DNA of 36,338 nucleotides. It comes from a virus. The stretch's first letter is position 1, and every line of letters begins with the position of its first letter. Under the pieces are notes generated by a model. It did not search any database. It saw only the letters and a list, made by a program, of their open reading frames with translations, and was not told the DNA's origin. Shown piece after piece: positions 1-6,961 of the stretch. The translations under genes and the position numbers were made by a program. The stretch covers positions 1 to 36,338 of the IMG/VR virus record IMGVR_UViG_3300025087_002180; one strand, given 5' to 3'.

Positions 1-2028
1 ACTTCCATTGTACAACCCGTTCAGCCTACCCAGATTGCCACACAGGCAGCAACAATGGAAGTACCAGAGGATAAGTCCTCTTTCGTTGGAAATGTTGGAT
101 CGGATATAGGAGAGAATATACAGGGGCTTCTCTCTCTCCCTGGGCTGGCAGTTGACTTAGCTACGGGTAAGGCAAAGGGCGGAGAAGTGGGTAAGGCTGT
201 TGTAACTGGAATTATCGATGAGTATAAAAATCTCATAAAAAATCCAAGTAAAGCTTTTTACGAGAGACCTGTCTCCAGTGTTTTAGATATTCTACCCTTT
301 CTAGCAGCAGGAAAGTTAGCTACAGCTGGACGCTTTGGTAAGGCAGGAACAGTAGCAAAAACTGCAGAGACAGGAGTCGCTAAGACAGCACTTGAAGAGT
401 CTATAGGAAGAGATGTGACAGGAGCTATAGAGAAAACAAAAGCTGCTACAGTACCTAAATCGTCCACGGCGAGTAGAGTATTTTCAGGACAGTTTACAGT
501 TCCAAGAAAGGTAGCTAGCAGATTAAAGCCAGAACAGACGGCGCAGGAGCTTTTGGACTATGGAATAAAGGCAAATAATGTAGATGATTATCTTAGAGTT
601 TCTGCCGAGTTAAGCGGGGAGAGTGGTCTATTCACGAATATTAATAGGAACGCCTTAAAGTATGTCGGTGAGGTAAATTACGATAATGTTATGCCCTCTG
701 TCAGGAGCTTTGTAGATAGACAATCCACACTCACAGAAAAGGATATTGCAGGAATTAGGAAATTTACACCTAAAAAATCTGGAGGGAAAATAGGGACAGC
801 CAATGCTAATGATCTCTGGGATTCCATGAAACAACTAGAAGATCAAGGATGGCAGCTTATTAATTCTTCTACGGATCTCTCTCCTAATTTACGAAATGAA
901 CAGTTAGGTAAAGCATATTTAGCAGCAGCAGATGAAATAGAGTTGTCTTTAAACCAGGCCGTTAAACAGTCGGGTACCATTGATCTCTTTAAAAATCCAG
1001 AAGCTATGGCCTTTTTAAACGAAAGATCTCCGAAATTAGCTCAAAAATTCCAAGAGGCTAAAACCTTCGAAGATATAAGAAATCTTCAAAAACCTTTCGT
1101 GAGATTACAGAGAATGGCAGAGATTACTCAAGCAGAACGAAGCAGTCCTTTCGCACAACTATCTAGGACAATGGGCCGAGGCAGAGGTCTAGGGATAGTA
1201 AGCCAAATTCCAGGCGTTGGTGAGATTGCAGGCGTTGGGGCCGAGGCACTTAAAAGTCCTGCTGCAGTAGCATCAGCAAAGCTTTTAAACTCTCCTACCC
1301 TTGGTGGTTCACTTCAGGCTGCGAAAAAAGCAGTTGGGAAAGCATTATCAACAACTAAAGGTGTAGCAAAACAACCCATATCATATATTGTCGGCAGAGA
1401 GATACCAAAAGAGGCTCCAAGTGAAGCACAACCTCTAGAAACAACCGAGGCAGCAGATATGGCACTAACTCAAGAGACACAATCGCCTACATCTATTACA
1501 GGATATTCTGTAGAAGATTTGGCAAAAGGATATACCCAAGCACTATTGGCGGGGGATACAAAGGCTGCAGACCGAATTAAAGACTTATATGATTTAGAAA
1601 GCAAATATCAAGAAAGTGGAGTCGGTGGAAATATAGGTAAAGTTTCGGCCCAAAACTATAGCAATGCATTATCAGGTTCAACCTCTTTGGATCAAATACA
1701 ACCTTTACTCTTTAATTCAAGCGGACAGCCAAGAGCAGATGTTATCGCCGCAATCAAAACGCCTGGAGCACCAAGTCAAACAGCAAGACAAGCCAAAGCA
1801 CTTCTTTATAACATTGCAGATAGCTATTTAAGACTTAGAACAGGCGCTCAGGCAAATCCTACGGAGATTCAAAAACTTGCAGATAGTCTCGCTCCTGGGA
1901 TTTTAGATGATGCAAATACAATTAAAACGAAATTACAGATTTATGAACAGACATTTAATCAAATTATAGATACGGCAAAGACAGGAGGTATAGGAGAAGA
2001 ACCTAAAAACGTAAACACAGGTTTTTGA
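1..2028 (+). CDS. large virion-associated protein, 5' partial
   Basis: The reading frame is open from the first base, so the gene probably begins upstream; the first ATG inside is at 55 but has no Shine-Dalgarno. At least 657 residues are visible. Residues about 15-110 (numbered from that ATG) are Ala/Gly/Lys-rich with helical hydrophobic segments such as VLDILPFLAAGKLA, a style I associate with internal virion or DNA-ejection proteins; the rest is Ala/Gln-rich and probably helical. No catalytic motif is recognised. If the genome is circular it directly follows the tail gene that ends the window, as expected for a late virion gene. Assignment to the virion rests on composition and place; an alternative is a tape-measure-like protein. 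Confidence 0.55.
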   Translation, partial: TSIVQPVQPTQIATQAATMEVPEDKSSFVGNVGSDIGENIQGLLSLPGLAVDLATGKAKGGEVGKAVVTGIIDEYKNLIKNPSKAFYERPVSSVLDILPFLAAGKLATAGRFGKAGTVAKTAETGVAKTALEESIGRDVTGAIEKTKAATVPKSSTASRVFSGQFTVPRKVASRLKPEQTAQELLDYGIKANNVDDYLRVSAELSGESGLFTNINRNALKYVGEVNYDNVMPSVRSFVDRQSTLTEKDIAGIRKFTPKKSGGKIGTANANDLWDSMKQLEDQGWQLINSSTDLSPNLRNEQLGKAYLAAADEIELSLNQAVKQSGTIDLFKNPEAMAFLNERSPKLAQKFQEAKTFEDIRNLQKPFVRLQRMAEITQAERSSPFAQLSRTMGRGRGLGIVSQIPGVGEIAGVGAEALKSPAAVASAKLLNSPTLGGSLQAAKKAVGKALSTTKGVAKQPISYIVGREIPKEAPSEAQPLETTEAADMALTQETQSPTSITGYSVEDLAKGYTQALLAGDTKAADRIKDLYDLESKYQESGVGGNIGKVSAQNYSNALSGSTSLDQIQPLLFNSSGQPRADVIAAIKTPGAPSQTARQAKALLYNIADSYLRLRTGAQANPTEIQKLADSLAPGILDDANTIKTKLQIYEQTFNQIIDTAKTGGIGEEPKNVNTGF

Positions 2029-2034
2029 TATAAT
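2029..2034 (+). promoter_or_regulatory. extended -10 promoter, leaderless-type
   Basis: TGA-TATAAT lies so that only six bases separate the -10 box from the ATG at 2041. No good -35 is seen. Transcription would start at or next to the ATG, giving a leaderless mRNA. The same spacing recurs before at least seven other genes here. Confidence 0.6.
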
Positions 2035-2040
2035 AGAATT

Positions 2041-2361
2041 ATGAATCCAAATACTGGCAGTTTCGGTGCACCATTAGGAGATGTTTCAGCTTTAAAAGCA
2101 GCTATGCAAAGACGTGGAATTGATGCTTCAATATTAGACCAAATTTCAGGAGGCACTCCTATGGGGCCTTCACCCGTTCCTCCATCCCCTGAACCAACAA
2201 ATACAGGAGGACAGCCTCCTCAAGCTGGGGTAACAGAGGCCACGCCATCTCAGCCTGATTCGGATGTAACGATAGCAATGAAAGCCCTTGCGACTGTAGT
2301 TACAAATGACTCTAAGACAAAAAGGGATCTTGTTACTTTAAGGTCTCAAGGAGTAGTCTAA
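2041..2361 (+). CDS. small Pro-rich phage protein, unknown
   Basis: A 106-residue protein with no family I recognise. The N-terminus has a short helix-like stretch (LKAAMQRRGIDASILDQI), the middle is Pro/Gly/Thr-rich and probably disordered (about 40-75), and the C-terminus is a polar helix with several Lys/Asp. It follows the large virion protein by 12 bases, has its own -10 box six bases before the ATG, and is followed by a hairpin leader. Position suggests a minor virion or ejection-associated protein, but nothing in the sequence shows a function. Confidence 0.6.
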   Translation: MNPNTGSFGAPLGDVSALKAAMQRRGIDASILDQISGGTPMGPSPVPPSPEPTNTGGQPPQAGVTEATPSQPDSDVTIAMKALATVVTNDSKTKRDLVTLRSQGVV

Positions 2362-2365
2362 TTTG

Positions 2366-2409
2366 TTATATAAAGAGTAAGGATATTACCCACAGGAGTG
2401 GGATTTTTT
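2366..2409 (+). promoter_or_regulatory. leader element with -10-like box, AAGGATATTACC and hairpin-T6
   Basis: An AT-rich -10-like sequence (around 2366-2374) is followed by AAGGATATTACC at 2379-2390, then a hairpin CCCAC-AGGA-GTGGG at 2389-2402 and six T (2404-2409) directly before the ATG at 2410. The 12-base motif matches AAGGAATTTACC found before three other genes. The hairpin could terminate upstream transcription, act as an attenuator, or structure the leader. Confidence 0.55.
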
Positions 2410-2538
2410 ATGAATGCGACAAACTATAGTAGTAGTACAGTCAATGCAACTAACTATTCAAATTCTTCGGTGAATGCCACGAATTATTCTCAATCTAGCC
2501 CTAATGCGACAAACTATGCAGAGGAGGACGCTGGATAA
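2410..2538 (+). CDS. 42-residue NATNYS-repeat peptide
   Basis: A short ORF, ATG at 2410, whose stop overlaps the next start (TAATG at 2536-2540). It consists of three and a half copies of a ten-residue unit NATNYSxSxV ending in an acidic tail (AEEDAG). The DNA of the units differs at many synonymous sites (GCG, GCA, GCC for the same Ala; ACA, ACT, ACG for Thr), which points to selection on the peptide and not recent duplication. NAT is an N-glycosylation-type sequon, though that means little in bacteria. Function unknown; it sits directly upstream of a holin-like gene and behind a hairpin leader. Confidence 0.6.
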   Translation: MNATNYSSSTVNATNYSNSSVNATNYSQSSPNATNYAEEDAG

Positions 2539-2738
2539 TGGAGCAACAAATCATAGATTTAGCAAGTAAGGGAACAGGATGGGTAATTGCAGTTTATTTG
2601 TTCTTTAAATTTATAGCTGAGAAAGATAAACGGCTCTCGGATATTAAAGAAAGCAGGGATGCGATTATAGAGCCTCAAAAGAATATGCAGAAATCGCTTG
2701 ATGTAATTTTGGGTATTTTGGTGAAAGCAGGTAAATAA
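2538..2738 (+). CDS. holin-like small membrane protein (BhlA/UviB style)
   Basis: A 66-residue protein with one hydrophobic segment near the N-terminus (about 13-28, WVIAVYLFFKFIA) followed by a charged, helical C-terminal tail. This architecture, a single N-terminal membrane helix and a Lys/Asp-rich coiled tail, is that of BhlA/UviB-type phage holins. Its start overlaps the stop of the NATNYS-repeat peptide, and an amidase lies about 900 bases downstream. Two other small membrane proteins nearby compete for the holin role. Confidence 0.5.
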   Translation: MEQQIIDLASKGTGWVIAVYLFFKFIAEKDKRLSDIKESRDAIIEPQKNMQKSLDVILGILVKAGK

Positions 2739-2739
2739 T

Positions 2740-2922
2740 ATGGTAAATGCTATTAAATATATTTTTGGAGCATACAGACCTGAAGAAGAAATATCAGAGG
2801 TAAAAAAAGAAATTAAAAAAGAAACCTTGATAACCCAGACTAAAGCTAGACAGGTTAATAAAATACTTTATGCAAAAGACACGACATTCTTTCTGGCTAA
2901 AGGATTAGGAGTATTAAAATGA
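2740..2922 (+). CDS. small unknown protein in lysis region
   Basis: A 60-residue, Lys/Glu-rich protein with a helical middle (EEEISEVKKEIKKE) and a mildly hydrophobic C-terminal end. It is one base downstream of the holin-like gene and overlaps the next gene by four bases (ATGA), so translation is probably coupled. I recognise no family. It may be a partner of the adjacent membrane proteins, but this is only inferred from gene order. Confidence 0.5.
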   Translation: MVNAIKYIFGAYRPEEEISEVKKEIKKETLITQTKARQVNKILYAKDTTFFLAKGLGVLK

Positions 2923-3257
2923 ACTTAATATTTGATTATGAAATTACACTGGATTTAATTTCGCTTATAATGCGAGTTGTAGCGATAATGGTAACTTTTC
3001 TTTTTATTATTCCTCTTCAATTAAAACAGGCTCATGTTAAAAATGGGCTTTCTAAACTAAGAAAACAGCTTTTATATATGGGGACTTTATTTATGGCTTT
3101 AAATCTTTTCGGGATTATTATTGTTTTTTTTAGACTTATATTAACTCCTGGAAGCTATGTTTTCTTTACTCATTTTATTTCAATAGCAAATGCCTTAGCT
3201 TTTATAGGACTGGCCTACTTCGGATATAAAATCTATCACGAACAATACGAAGAATGA
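2919..3257 (+). CDS. small multi-span membrane protein
   Basis: A 112-residue protein with three clear hydrophobic segments (about 8-32, 50-75 and 85-105) separated by basic loops, and an acidic C-terminus. It overlaps the previous gene by ATGA. A three-helix membrane protein in a phage lysis block could be a holin, an antiholin or a superinfection-exclusion protein; the sequence does not decide between them. Confidence 0.6.
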   Translation: MNLIFDYEITLDLISLIMRVVAIMVTFLFIIPLQLKQAHVKNGLSKLRKQLLYMGTLFMALNLFGIIIVFFRLILTPGSYVFFTHFISIANALAFIGLAYFGYKIYHEQYEE

Positions 3258-3264
3258 TATATGA

Positions 3265-3270
3265 TACAAT
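3265..3270 (+). promoter_or_regulatory. extended -10 promoter, leaderless-type
   Basis: TGA-TACAAT is followed by six bases and then the GTG start at 3277, the same geometry as the other leaderless-type promoters of this window. Confidence 0.5.
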
Positions 3271-3276
3271 CATAAT

Positions 3277-3639
3277 GTGGTACATATATATTCAGATTTA
3301 GATAGAAAAAAATGGCTAGAGTATTATTATAAAAATAAGAAAAAAAGACGAGAAGACAATATCCAATGGATTAAAGATAATAGAGAAAAACGTAGAAAAT
3401 ATTATATAGTATATAGACAAACTGAAAAAGGTAAAATTGCTACATTAAAAGCCATTAAAAAATATGAAACAAATCATCCAGAAAGAAAAAACGCTTGGAA
3501 TAAAGCACAAAGATTGCTTAAGAAACCATGTATGAAATGTAATATAAAAAATAGTCATAAGCACCATCCAGACCCACTTAGGCCATTAGATGTAATTTAC
3601 CTTTGCCCTTTACATCACAAACAAGAACACATGATATAA
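3277..3639 (+). CDS. HNH-type zinc protein, putative endonuclease
   Basis: A 120-residue protein starting at GTG; the first 80 residues are strongly basic, Lys/Arg/Tyr-rich and probably DNA binding. The C-terminus holds a treble-clef HNH signature: C85-x2-C88, then HKHHPDPLRPLDVIYLC ending at C110, then an HH and a further His. This matches the short phage HNH family with the pattern CxxC...HHxDY..PLdV.WLC..CH, although the last Cys is His here. It stands alone between membrane proteins and the amidase, with its own -10 box, and is most simply a free-standing homing or packaging-associated nuclease. Confidence 0.65.
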   Translation: MVHIYSDLDRKKWLEYYYKNKKKRREDNIQWIKDNREKRRKYYIVYRQTEKGKIATLKAIKKYETNHPERKNAWNKAQRLLKKPCMKCNIKNSHKHHPDPLRPLDVIYLCPLHHKQEHMI

Positions 3640-3640
3640 T
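3635..3640 (+). promoter_or_regulatory. extended -10 promoter for the endolysin
   Basis: TGA-TATAAT with eight bases to the ATG at 3649; it overlaps the last codons of the preceding gene. It implies independent, near-leaderless transcription of the amidase. Confidence 0.55.
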
Positions 3641-3648
3641 AGATAAAG

Positions 3649-4359
3649 ATGGCTATTATTAAACAAACGATTCCGACTTCTAACTATGATACTTCAAGAA
3701 AGCCAATTACTCACATTGTTATTCATTGGATCGTGGGCACACTTGCCTCAGCAGACGCTTCTTTCAAAAATCCTTCAAGAATTGCATCAGCCCACTATGG
3801 AGTAGAAGATAATACAATTTACCAATGGGTAGATGAGAAGCACACAGCCTATCACTGCGGAAATTATGCTTTTAATCAAAAATCTATCGGCATAGAGCAT
3901 TCAGCGGCCCCAGATAGGCCAGCTAGCGAGGCGACTTATCAATCGTCTGGAAAATTAATCGCTGAAATAGCCAAAAGATATAATATCCCCCTAGACAGAA
4001 CCCATATTTTGGGCCATAAGGAAGTATCTCCGACACAATGTCCAGGTACAATGAACATAGATAAGCTGATAGCGATTGCCAAAGGTTCTCCAATTCCTAC
4101 GCCCGTCCCGCCCTCTAATACAGAGAGTAAGGCTGCTGTAAAATTTGATCAAGCTTTGATTTATCTTCATTCTATCTCAGTTCTACCTACTCCCAGAAGA
4201 GAAGACTATATAGATAACAATGTTTTTATAGAAAAGTTAAAGGCCCATATAACCTATTTGGAGGAAATTAAAAGAAAATATGAGGCACTTGTGGCACAGC
4301 CTCCATATAATCCACAGATTCTAAAGGATAAGATCATAAACTTCATCAAAGCTCTCTAA
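3649..4359 (+). CDS. N-acetylmuramoyl-L-alanine amidase (endolysin)
   Basis: A 236-residue amidase_2/PGRP-type enzyme that would cut the bond between MurNAc and the stem peptide. Zinc ligands are visible: H26 in THIVIHW, H123 in ILGHKE and C131 in SPTQCPG. The segment SAHYGVEDNTIYQWV (about 47-61) is the usual core strand. The catalytic domain ends near residue 150; a Pro-rich linker (PIPTPVPPS) leads to an 80-residue helical tail without a known wall-binding motif. There is no signal peptide, so release would need a holin; candidates lie on both sides. The promoter-like TATAAT is eight bases before the start. Confidence 0.9.
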   Translation: MAIIKQTIPTSNYDTSRKPITHIVIHWIVGTLASADASFKNPSRIASAHYGVEDNTIYQWVDEKHTAYHCGNYAFNQKSIGIEHSAAPDRPASEATYQSSGKLIAEIAKRYNIPLDRTHILGHKEVSPTQCPGTMNIDKLIAIAKGSPIPTPVPPSNTESKAAVKFDQALIYLHSISVLPTPRREDYIDNNVFIEKLKAHITYLEEIKRKYEALVAQPPYNPQILKDKIINFIKAL

Positions 4360-4361
4360 AT

Positions 4362-4790
4362 ATGCCCGACAACACAGATAAGAAAATTGTTGAACTTTCC
4401 CATCCTCTTATAAACGAAGAGTTGCAGGAGGTATTAGATAATTATGAAAAAGCTAGAGATAAAAAAATGGAAAAGGCTTTAGCGGATATTCAAGAAGTTG
4501 TTGATAAAACACGGACAGAAGTAACCCAAATAGGAAAAGACCAGATAGATAATACCAAGTCTCTTGAAGATTTAAATACTAGATTTGAAGCTTTTAGGAA
4601 AACAATTAAAAAAGATAAGGATGAAAATCAAGAAGAACTAAAACACATCGTGAGGGCGGAAACTAAGGAAACAGTCCATAAAGAGACAAAAAATGCCGTA
4701 GAAAGTGCTATAGAGCCTCACAAGCATATCTTACGAAAAATTGCAGAAAAAAAACCTAAGTTTAGCTTGAAGTTTTGGAAAAGGGGGTGA
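4362..4790 (+). CDS. coiled-coil protein of the lysis region
   Basis: A 142-residue, highly charged protein (Lys, Glu, Asp) predicted to be almost entirely helical, with heptad-like spacing between about 30 and 115 and a basic C-terminal end (PKFSLKFWKRG). It starts two bases after the endolysin stop. There is no membrane segment. It may be a spanin-like or structural accessory, but I recognise no family. Confidence 0.55.
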   Translation: MPDNTDKKIVELSHPLINEELQEVLDNYEKARDKKMEKALADIQEVVDKTRTEVTQIGKDQIDNTKSLEDLNTRFEAFRKTIKKDKDENQEELKHIVRAETKETVHKETKNAVESAIEPHKHILRKIAEKKPKFSLKFWKRG

Positions 4791-4794
4791 GATT

Positions 4795-4965
4795 ATGGAT
4801 TTGTTATCGGTAATTATTGCGGCTTTGGTAGTTATAATTCTTTACCTTGTAGCGGAGTGGGCTTTGGGAATGCTTAAAATTAGTTATCCTAAAGTTTTAC
4901 TTCAGGTTCTCGCACTCTTATTGTTCCTTTTGATTTTACTTGGTAGAATAAACTTAGGATTGTAA
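4795..4965 (+). CDS. 56-residue two-helix membrane protein, holin candidate
   Basis: A short ORF beginning with ATG at 4795 behind GGGGGTGAG, a strong Shine-Dalgarno. The product has two hydrophobic helices (about 3-24 and 35-50) joined by a short polar turn (EWALGMLKISYPK), the layout of a class II holin. It follows the coiled-coil protein and precedes another hydrophobic protein. Together with the endolysin this makes it the best or second-best holin candidate; no motif proves it. Confidence 0.6.
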   Translation: MDLLSVIIAALVVIILYLVAEWALGMLKISYPKVLLQVLALLLFLLILLGRINLGL

Positions 4966-4982
4966 AGAAAGGAGGGTTAAGC

Positions 4983-5219
4983 GTGGCAAAGAAAAAAGGA
5001 TTATTAAGTCTAAGACAAGAAGATTTTGTAAAAGAATTTATTTTAGAACTTTCAAGAATGGCGGTTCTCGCAGCTTTACCAGTGATGGTTATTGCTCTTG
5101 AATCTGGATTAAGTCTAAAAGCAAGTGTAGTTTTAATCGTAGTTGCAGTCTTAAAAGCTCTGGATAGAGCCTTACACGAATCTGGAATCGCAGAAAAAGG
5201 TCTTACTAGGGTAGTATAA
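4983..5219 (+). CDS. small membrane protein, holin-like
   Basis: A 78-residue protein starting at GTG behind GGAGGG (the Shine-Dalgarno that decides this start). A basic N-terminus (MAKKKGLLSLRQEDF) is followed by two hydrophobic segments (about 24-42 and 46-60, LKASVVLIVVAVLKAL) and a polar tail. The layout resembles small phage holins or the hydrophobic proteins found next to them. It is 17 bases downstream of another two-helix protein, so the pair may be holin and antiholin. Confidence 0.55.
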   Translation: MAKKKGLLSLRQEDFVKEFILELSRMAVLAALPVMVIALESGLSLKASVVLIVVAVLKALDRALHESGIAEKGLTRVV

Positions 5220-5220
5220 A

Positions 5221-5442
5221 ATGGAAAGGTTAGCGGAAGATCGTGCTGAAAAACTACAGCACGCTGTATCGGTTGCAACAGACAAGCCCATCGTTATTCC
5301 TGTAAAAGATGGGATGTTTGTATTTGATACAAAGGCACAACAGAAATTACAGTTAAAAACTGTTATATCGTTAAGAGATGATTTGTGTGCGGAAGGCGAG
5401 GAGCCTTTGGCTGATATTATTATATATACTCGCCCAAGATAA
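5221..5442 (+). CDS. small unknown protein
   Basis: A 73-residue soluble protein with alternating charged and beta-like segments (KPIVIPVKDGMFVFDTKA). It begins one base after the preceding stop and overlaps nothing. I recognise no family; it is kept because it fits without gaps between two other plausible genes. Confidence 0.45.
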   Translation: MERLAEDRAEKLQHAVSVATDKPIVIPVKDGMFVFDTKAQQKLQLKTVISLRDDLCAEGEEPLADIIIYTRPR

Positions 5443-5443
5443 T

Positions 5444-5683
5444 ATGGAAAGAGAACTGGAAAAGAAAAAATGGTCAGAACAACTTCACCAAGCTCATGAG
5501 GATTTTAAGTTGTGGCTTAGTGGCAAACTGGATAAACCGCCTAAAAATCCTTTCTTACCTCCCGAAGTTGAGGAAGGCGGATTAGTTGAACCTTATGCCG
5601 AAGGAAAAGGAACTGAGCTTGAGGCCTTCCCCCAAGCTGGAGAAATTTATCACGCGCCATTCGAGGATAGTTTAGAAGAATAG
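5444..5683 (+). CDS. small acidic unknown protein
   Basis: I place the start at ATG 5444, one base after the previous stop, and not at the upstream in-frame ATG 5378 that would overlap it. The 79-residue product has a charged N-terminal helix (MERELEKKKWSEQLHQAHED) followed by a Pro/Glu-rich, probably unstructured tail ending in EDSLEE. No family is recognised. It ends the lysis-side cluster; a TTGACA promoter follows at once. Confidence 0.5.
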   Translation: MERELEKKKWSEQLHQAHEDFKLWLSGKLDKPPKNPFLPPEVEEGGLVEPYAEGKGTELEAFPQAGEIYHAPFEDSLEE

Positions 5684-5686
5684 GAC

Positions 5687-5713
5687 TTGACAAATCTTTT
5701 TAAGGGGTATAAT
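5687..5713 (+). promoter_or_regulatory. promoter of the early/replication region
   Basis: TTGACA at 5687-5692 and TATAAT at 5708-5713 with a short 15-base spacer, just after the stop of the previous gene. It precedes the zinc-finger miniprotein (ATG 5725) and the replication initiator, so it probably drives the start of the early block. Confidence 0.65.
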
Positions 5714-5724
5714 CTTTTAATTAG

Positions 5725-5898
5725 ATGGACAGACAGAAGGACATAGATCCCAAAATAAAAATCAATAAAGTACCTTTTAAGTGCCCTGTATGTAATGGTT
5801 TTGGCACAGTCAAATATGGTGAAAAGACCTGTCAGGCGTGTAATGGGAAAGGTTATATAGAAGTAGCTCAAGACGGACAGATGGAAAATGAAAACTAG
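5725..5898 (+). CDS. DnaJ-type zinc-finger miniprotein
   Basis: A 57-residue ORF. Two CxxCxGxG motifs are seen: C20-PV-C23-NGFG and C36-QA-C39-NGKG, the half zinc centre of DnaJ's cysteine-rich domain. Stand-alone proteins of this size and motif include the Bacillus anti-TRAP protein; phages also carry them. It is the first gene after a TTGACA/TATAAT promoter and overlaps the start of the initiator-like gene by 11 bases. Role unknown; binding of protein or RNA by the zinc knuckle is a family-based guess. Confidence 0.7.
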   Translation: MDRQKDIDPKIKINKVPFKCPVCNGFGTVKYGEKTCQACNGKGYIEVAQDGQMENEN

Positions 5899-6361
5899 AA
5901 TAATCCATACAAAAATACATTTTGAGGATGATTGGTTTAATACACTACCAATAGGGTATCGCTATCTTTTTATTTACCTCTTTACTAACTCCCACATAGG
6001 CCAAACTGGTGCATATAAGCTCTCTAAAAGAGTAGCTATTTTGGAAACTGGATCAACGGACAAAGAATGGGATAGTGCTTGTGTAGAGTTTCAAAAAGCC
6101 GAAAAGGTCAAGTTTATGGGCGATTGGGTGATAGTTGTAAATGCTAATAAATACGCAAACTATAGTGGAGATAAAAATGAGATTGCTTATAAGAAAGAAT
6201 TTGATCAATTACCAAAAGAAATAAGAGATACCCTATCGATACAGTATATATACCCTATCGATACTACTATAAATCATAAATCAGAAATCAGAAATCATAA
6301 ATCAGAGAAGAAAGAAGAAAAAAAATATGTTGTTAAGGGGAATGTATTATCAGAGATATAA
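5888..6361 (+). CDS. replication-initiator-like protein (phage replisome organizer type)
   Basis: A 157-residue protein. The first 100 residues resemble the N-terminal winged-helix domain of phage replisome-organizer/DnaD-like initiators: IIHTKIHFEDDWFNTL, then LFIYLFTNSHIGQTGAYKLS, then a segment starting ILETG and a GDWVIVVNANKY strand. The C-terminus is low complexity (NHKSE repeats) and Lys/Glu-rich, shorter than in full initiators. The DNA coding for residues about 114-139 contains two sets of direct repeats that look like origin iterons, as in lambda O. This supports an initiator role; it is a domain-style match, not a proven one. Confidence 0.55.
   Translation: MKTRIIHTKIHFEDDWFNTLPIGYRYLFIYLFTNSHIGQTGAYKLSKRVAILETGSTDKEWDSACVEFQKAEKVKFMGDWVIVVNANKYANYSGDKNEIAYKKEFDQLPKEIRDTLSIQYIYPIDTTINHKSEIRNHKSEKKEEKKYVVKGNVLSEI
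6228..6303 (+). repeat. iteron-like direct repeats, candidate replication origin
   Basis: Two exact 15-base copies of ATACCCTATCGATAC lie at 6228-6242 and 6250-6264, starts 22 bases apart (about two helical turns). Five tandem heptamers A(T/G)AAATC follow at 6269-6303. They sit inside the initiator-like gene, where lambdoid phages keep their origin. The region is AT-rich, which suits unwinding. Confidence 0.5.
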
Positions 6362-6384
6362 AGAAATGATAAAAATCTTGCCTC

Positions 6385-6414
6385 TTGACAAAGATAGACA
6401 ATATATGTTATTAT
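6385..6414 (+). promoter_or_regulatory. promoter before the HTH gene
   Basis: TTGACA at 6385-6390 and TATTAT at 6409-6414 with an 18-base spacer; the ATG of the helix-turn-helix protein is at 6425, ten bases after the -10 box. Confidence 0.6.
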
Positions 6415-6424
6415 ATAGACAATT

Positions 6425-6610
6425 ATGGAAACTGAACTAATGACAAGAGCTACATTGGCGATATACTTTGGGGTAAAGCCTCGAACAATACAAAGATGGG
6501 AAAAACTGGGTATGCCTACAATTCACATAGGAGGGATAGTAAGATATTCTTTACCCGAAATCTATAAATGGATAGAACTAAACGATTTTTCAAAGGAGAT
6601 GTCAAAATGA
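6425..6610 (+). CDS. excisionase/MerR-type helix-turn-helix protein
   Basis: A 61-residue DNA-binding protein of the helix_turn_helix_17/excisionase group: MTRATLAIYFGVKPRTIQRW is the HTH, followed by the wing GGIVRYSLPEIYKWIE. Such proteins act as small repressors, activators or recombination directionality factors. No integrase is visible in the window, so a regulatory role is more likely than excision. It has its own promoter and overlaps the next gene by ATGA. Confidence 0.8.
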   Translation: METELMTRATLAIYFGVKPRTIQRWEKLGMPTIHIGGIVRYSLPEIYKWIELNDFSKEMSK

Positions 6611-6762
6611 ACAGATTAACACTAGTAACAATATTAATATCTAAGATCGCTAATTCAGAAGATCGCTTAGAAAGACTTTCTTTAGCACTAAACGCTATTG
6701 AGAAACTTGAAAATGAAAATACAGAAAGCTATTTAAGGAGGTATTACAATGGGTTGGAATGA
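6607..6762 (+). CDS. small unknown early protein
   Basis: A 51-residue protein; I take ATG 6607 as the start because GGAGAT lies 7 bases upstream and it overlaps the stop of the HTH gene (ATGA). It is helical and charged (NSEDRLERLSLALNAIEKLENEN), without Cys or membrane segments. Its end overlaps the next start. No family recognised; possibly a partner of the HTH protein. Confidence 0.5.
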   Translation: MNRLTLVTILISKIANSEDRLERLSLALNAIEKLENENTESYLRRYYNGLE

Positions 6763-6961
6763 CAATCAAGCAAAAAATAGCGATGTTTTCGGCAAAACTC
6801 AGCATGATAGAGAGATGGCTAAATATTCAGGTGAAGACTGCGAGGTAGTAGGATGCGGAAACCCGTTAACTGTGAATGTTTTGCAGTTCTCAATTAAAAA
6901 TTACGGAGGACGCTATTGTTTCGAACATCAAAAAGAAATGGAGAGATTACATGGAACCTAA
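6749..6961 (+). CDS. small Cys-containing unknown protein
   Basis: A 70-residue protein behind a strong AAGGAGGT. It contains four possible metal ligands (C31, C36, C57 and H60; the Cys pair is in EDCEVVGCGNP and RYCFEH), which suggests a small zinc site. It overlaps the LAGLIDADG gene by 11 bases. Function unknown; small zinc proteins are common in phage early regions. Confidence 0.5.
   Translation: MGWNDNQAKNSDVFGKTQHDREMAKYSGEDCEVVGCGNPLTVNVLQFSIKNYGGRYCFEHQKEMERLHGT

Noticed and set aside
6366-6440. 24-codon ORF between the initiator-like and HTH genes
   Set aside because: It covers the TTGACA/TATTAT promoter, has no ribosome site, and overlaps the HTH gene in another frame.
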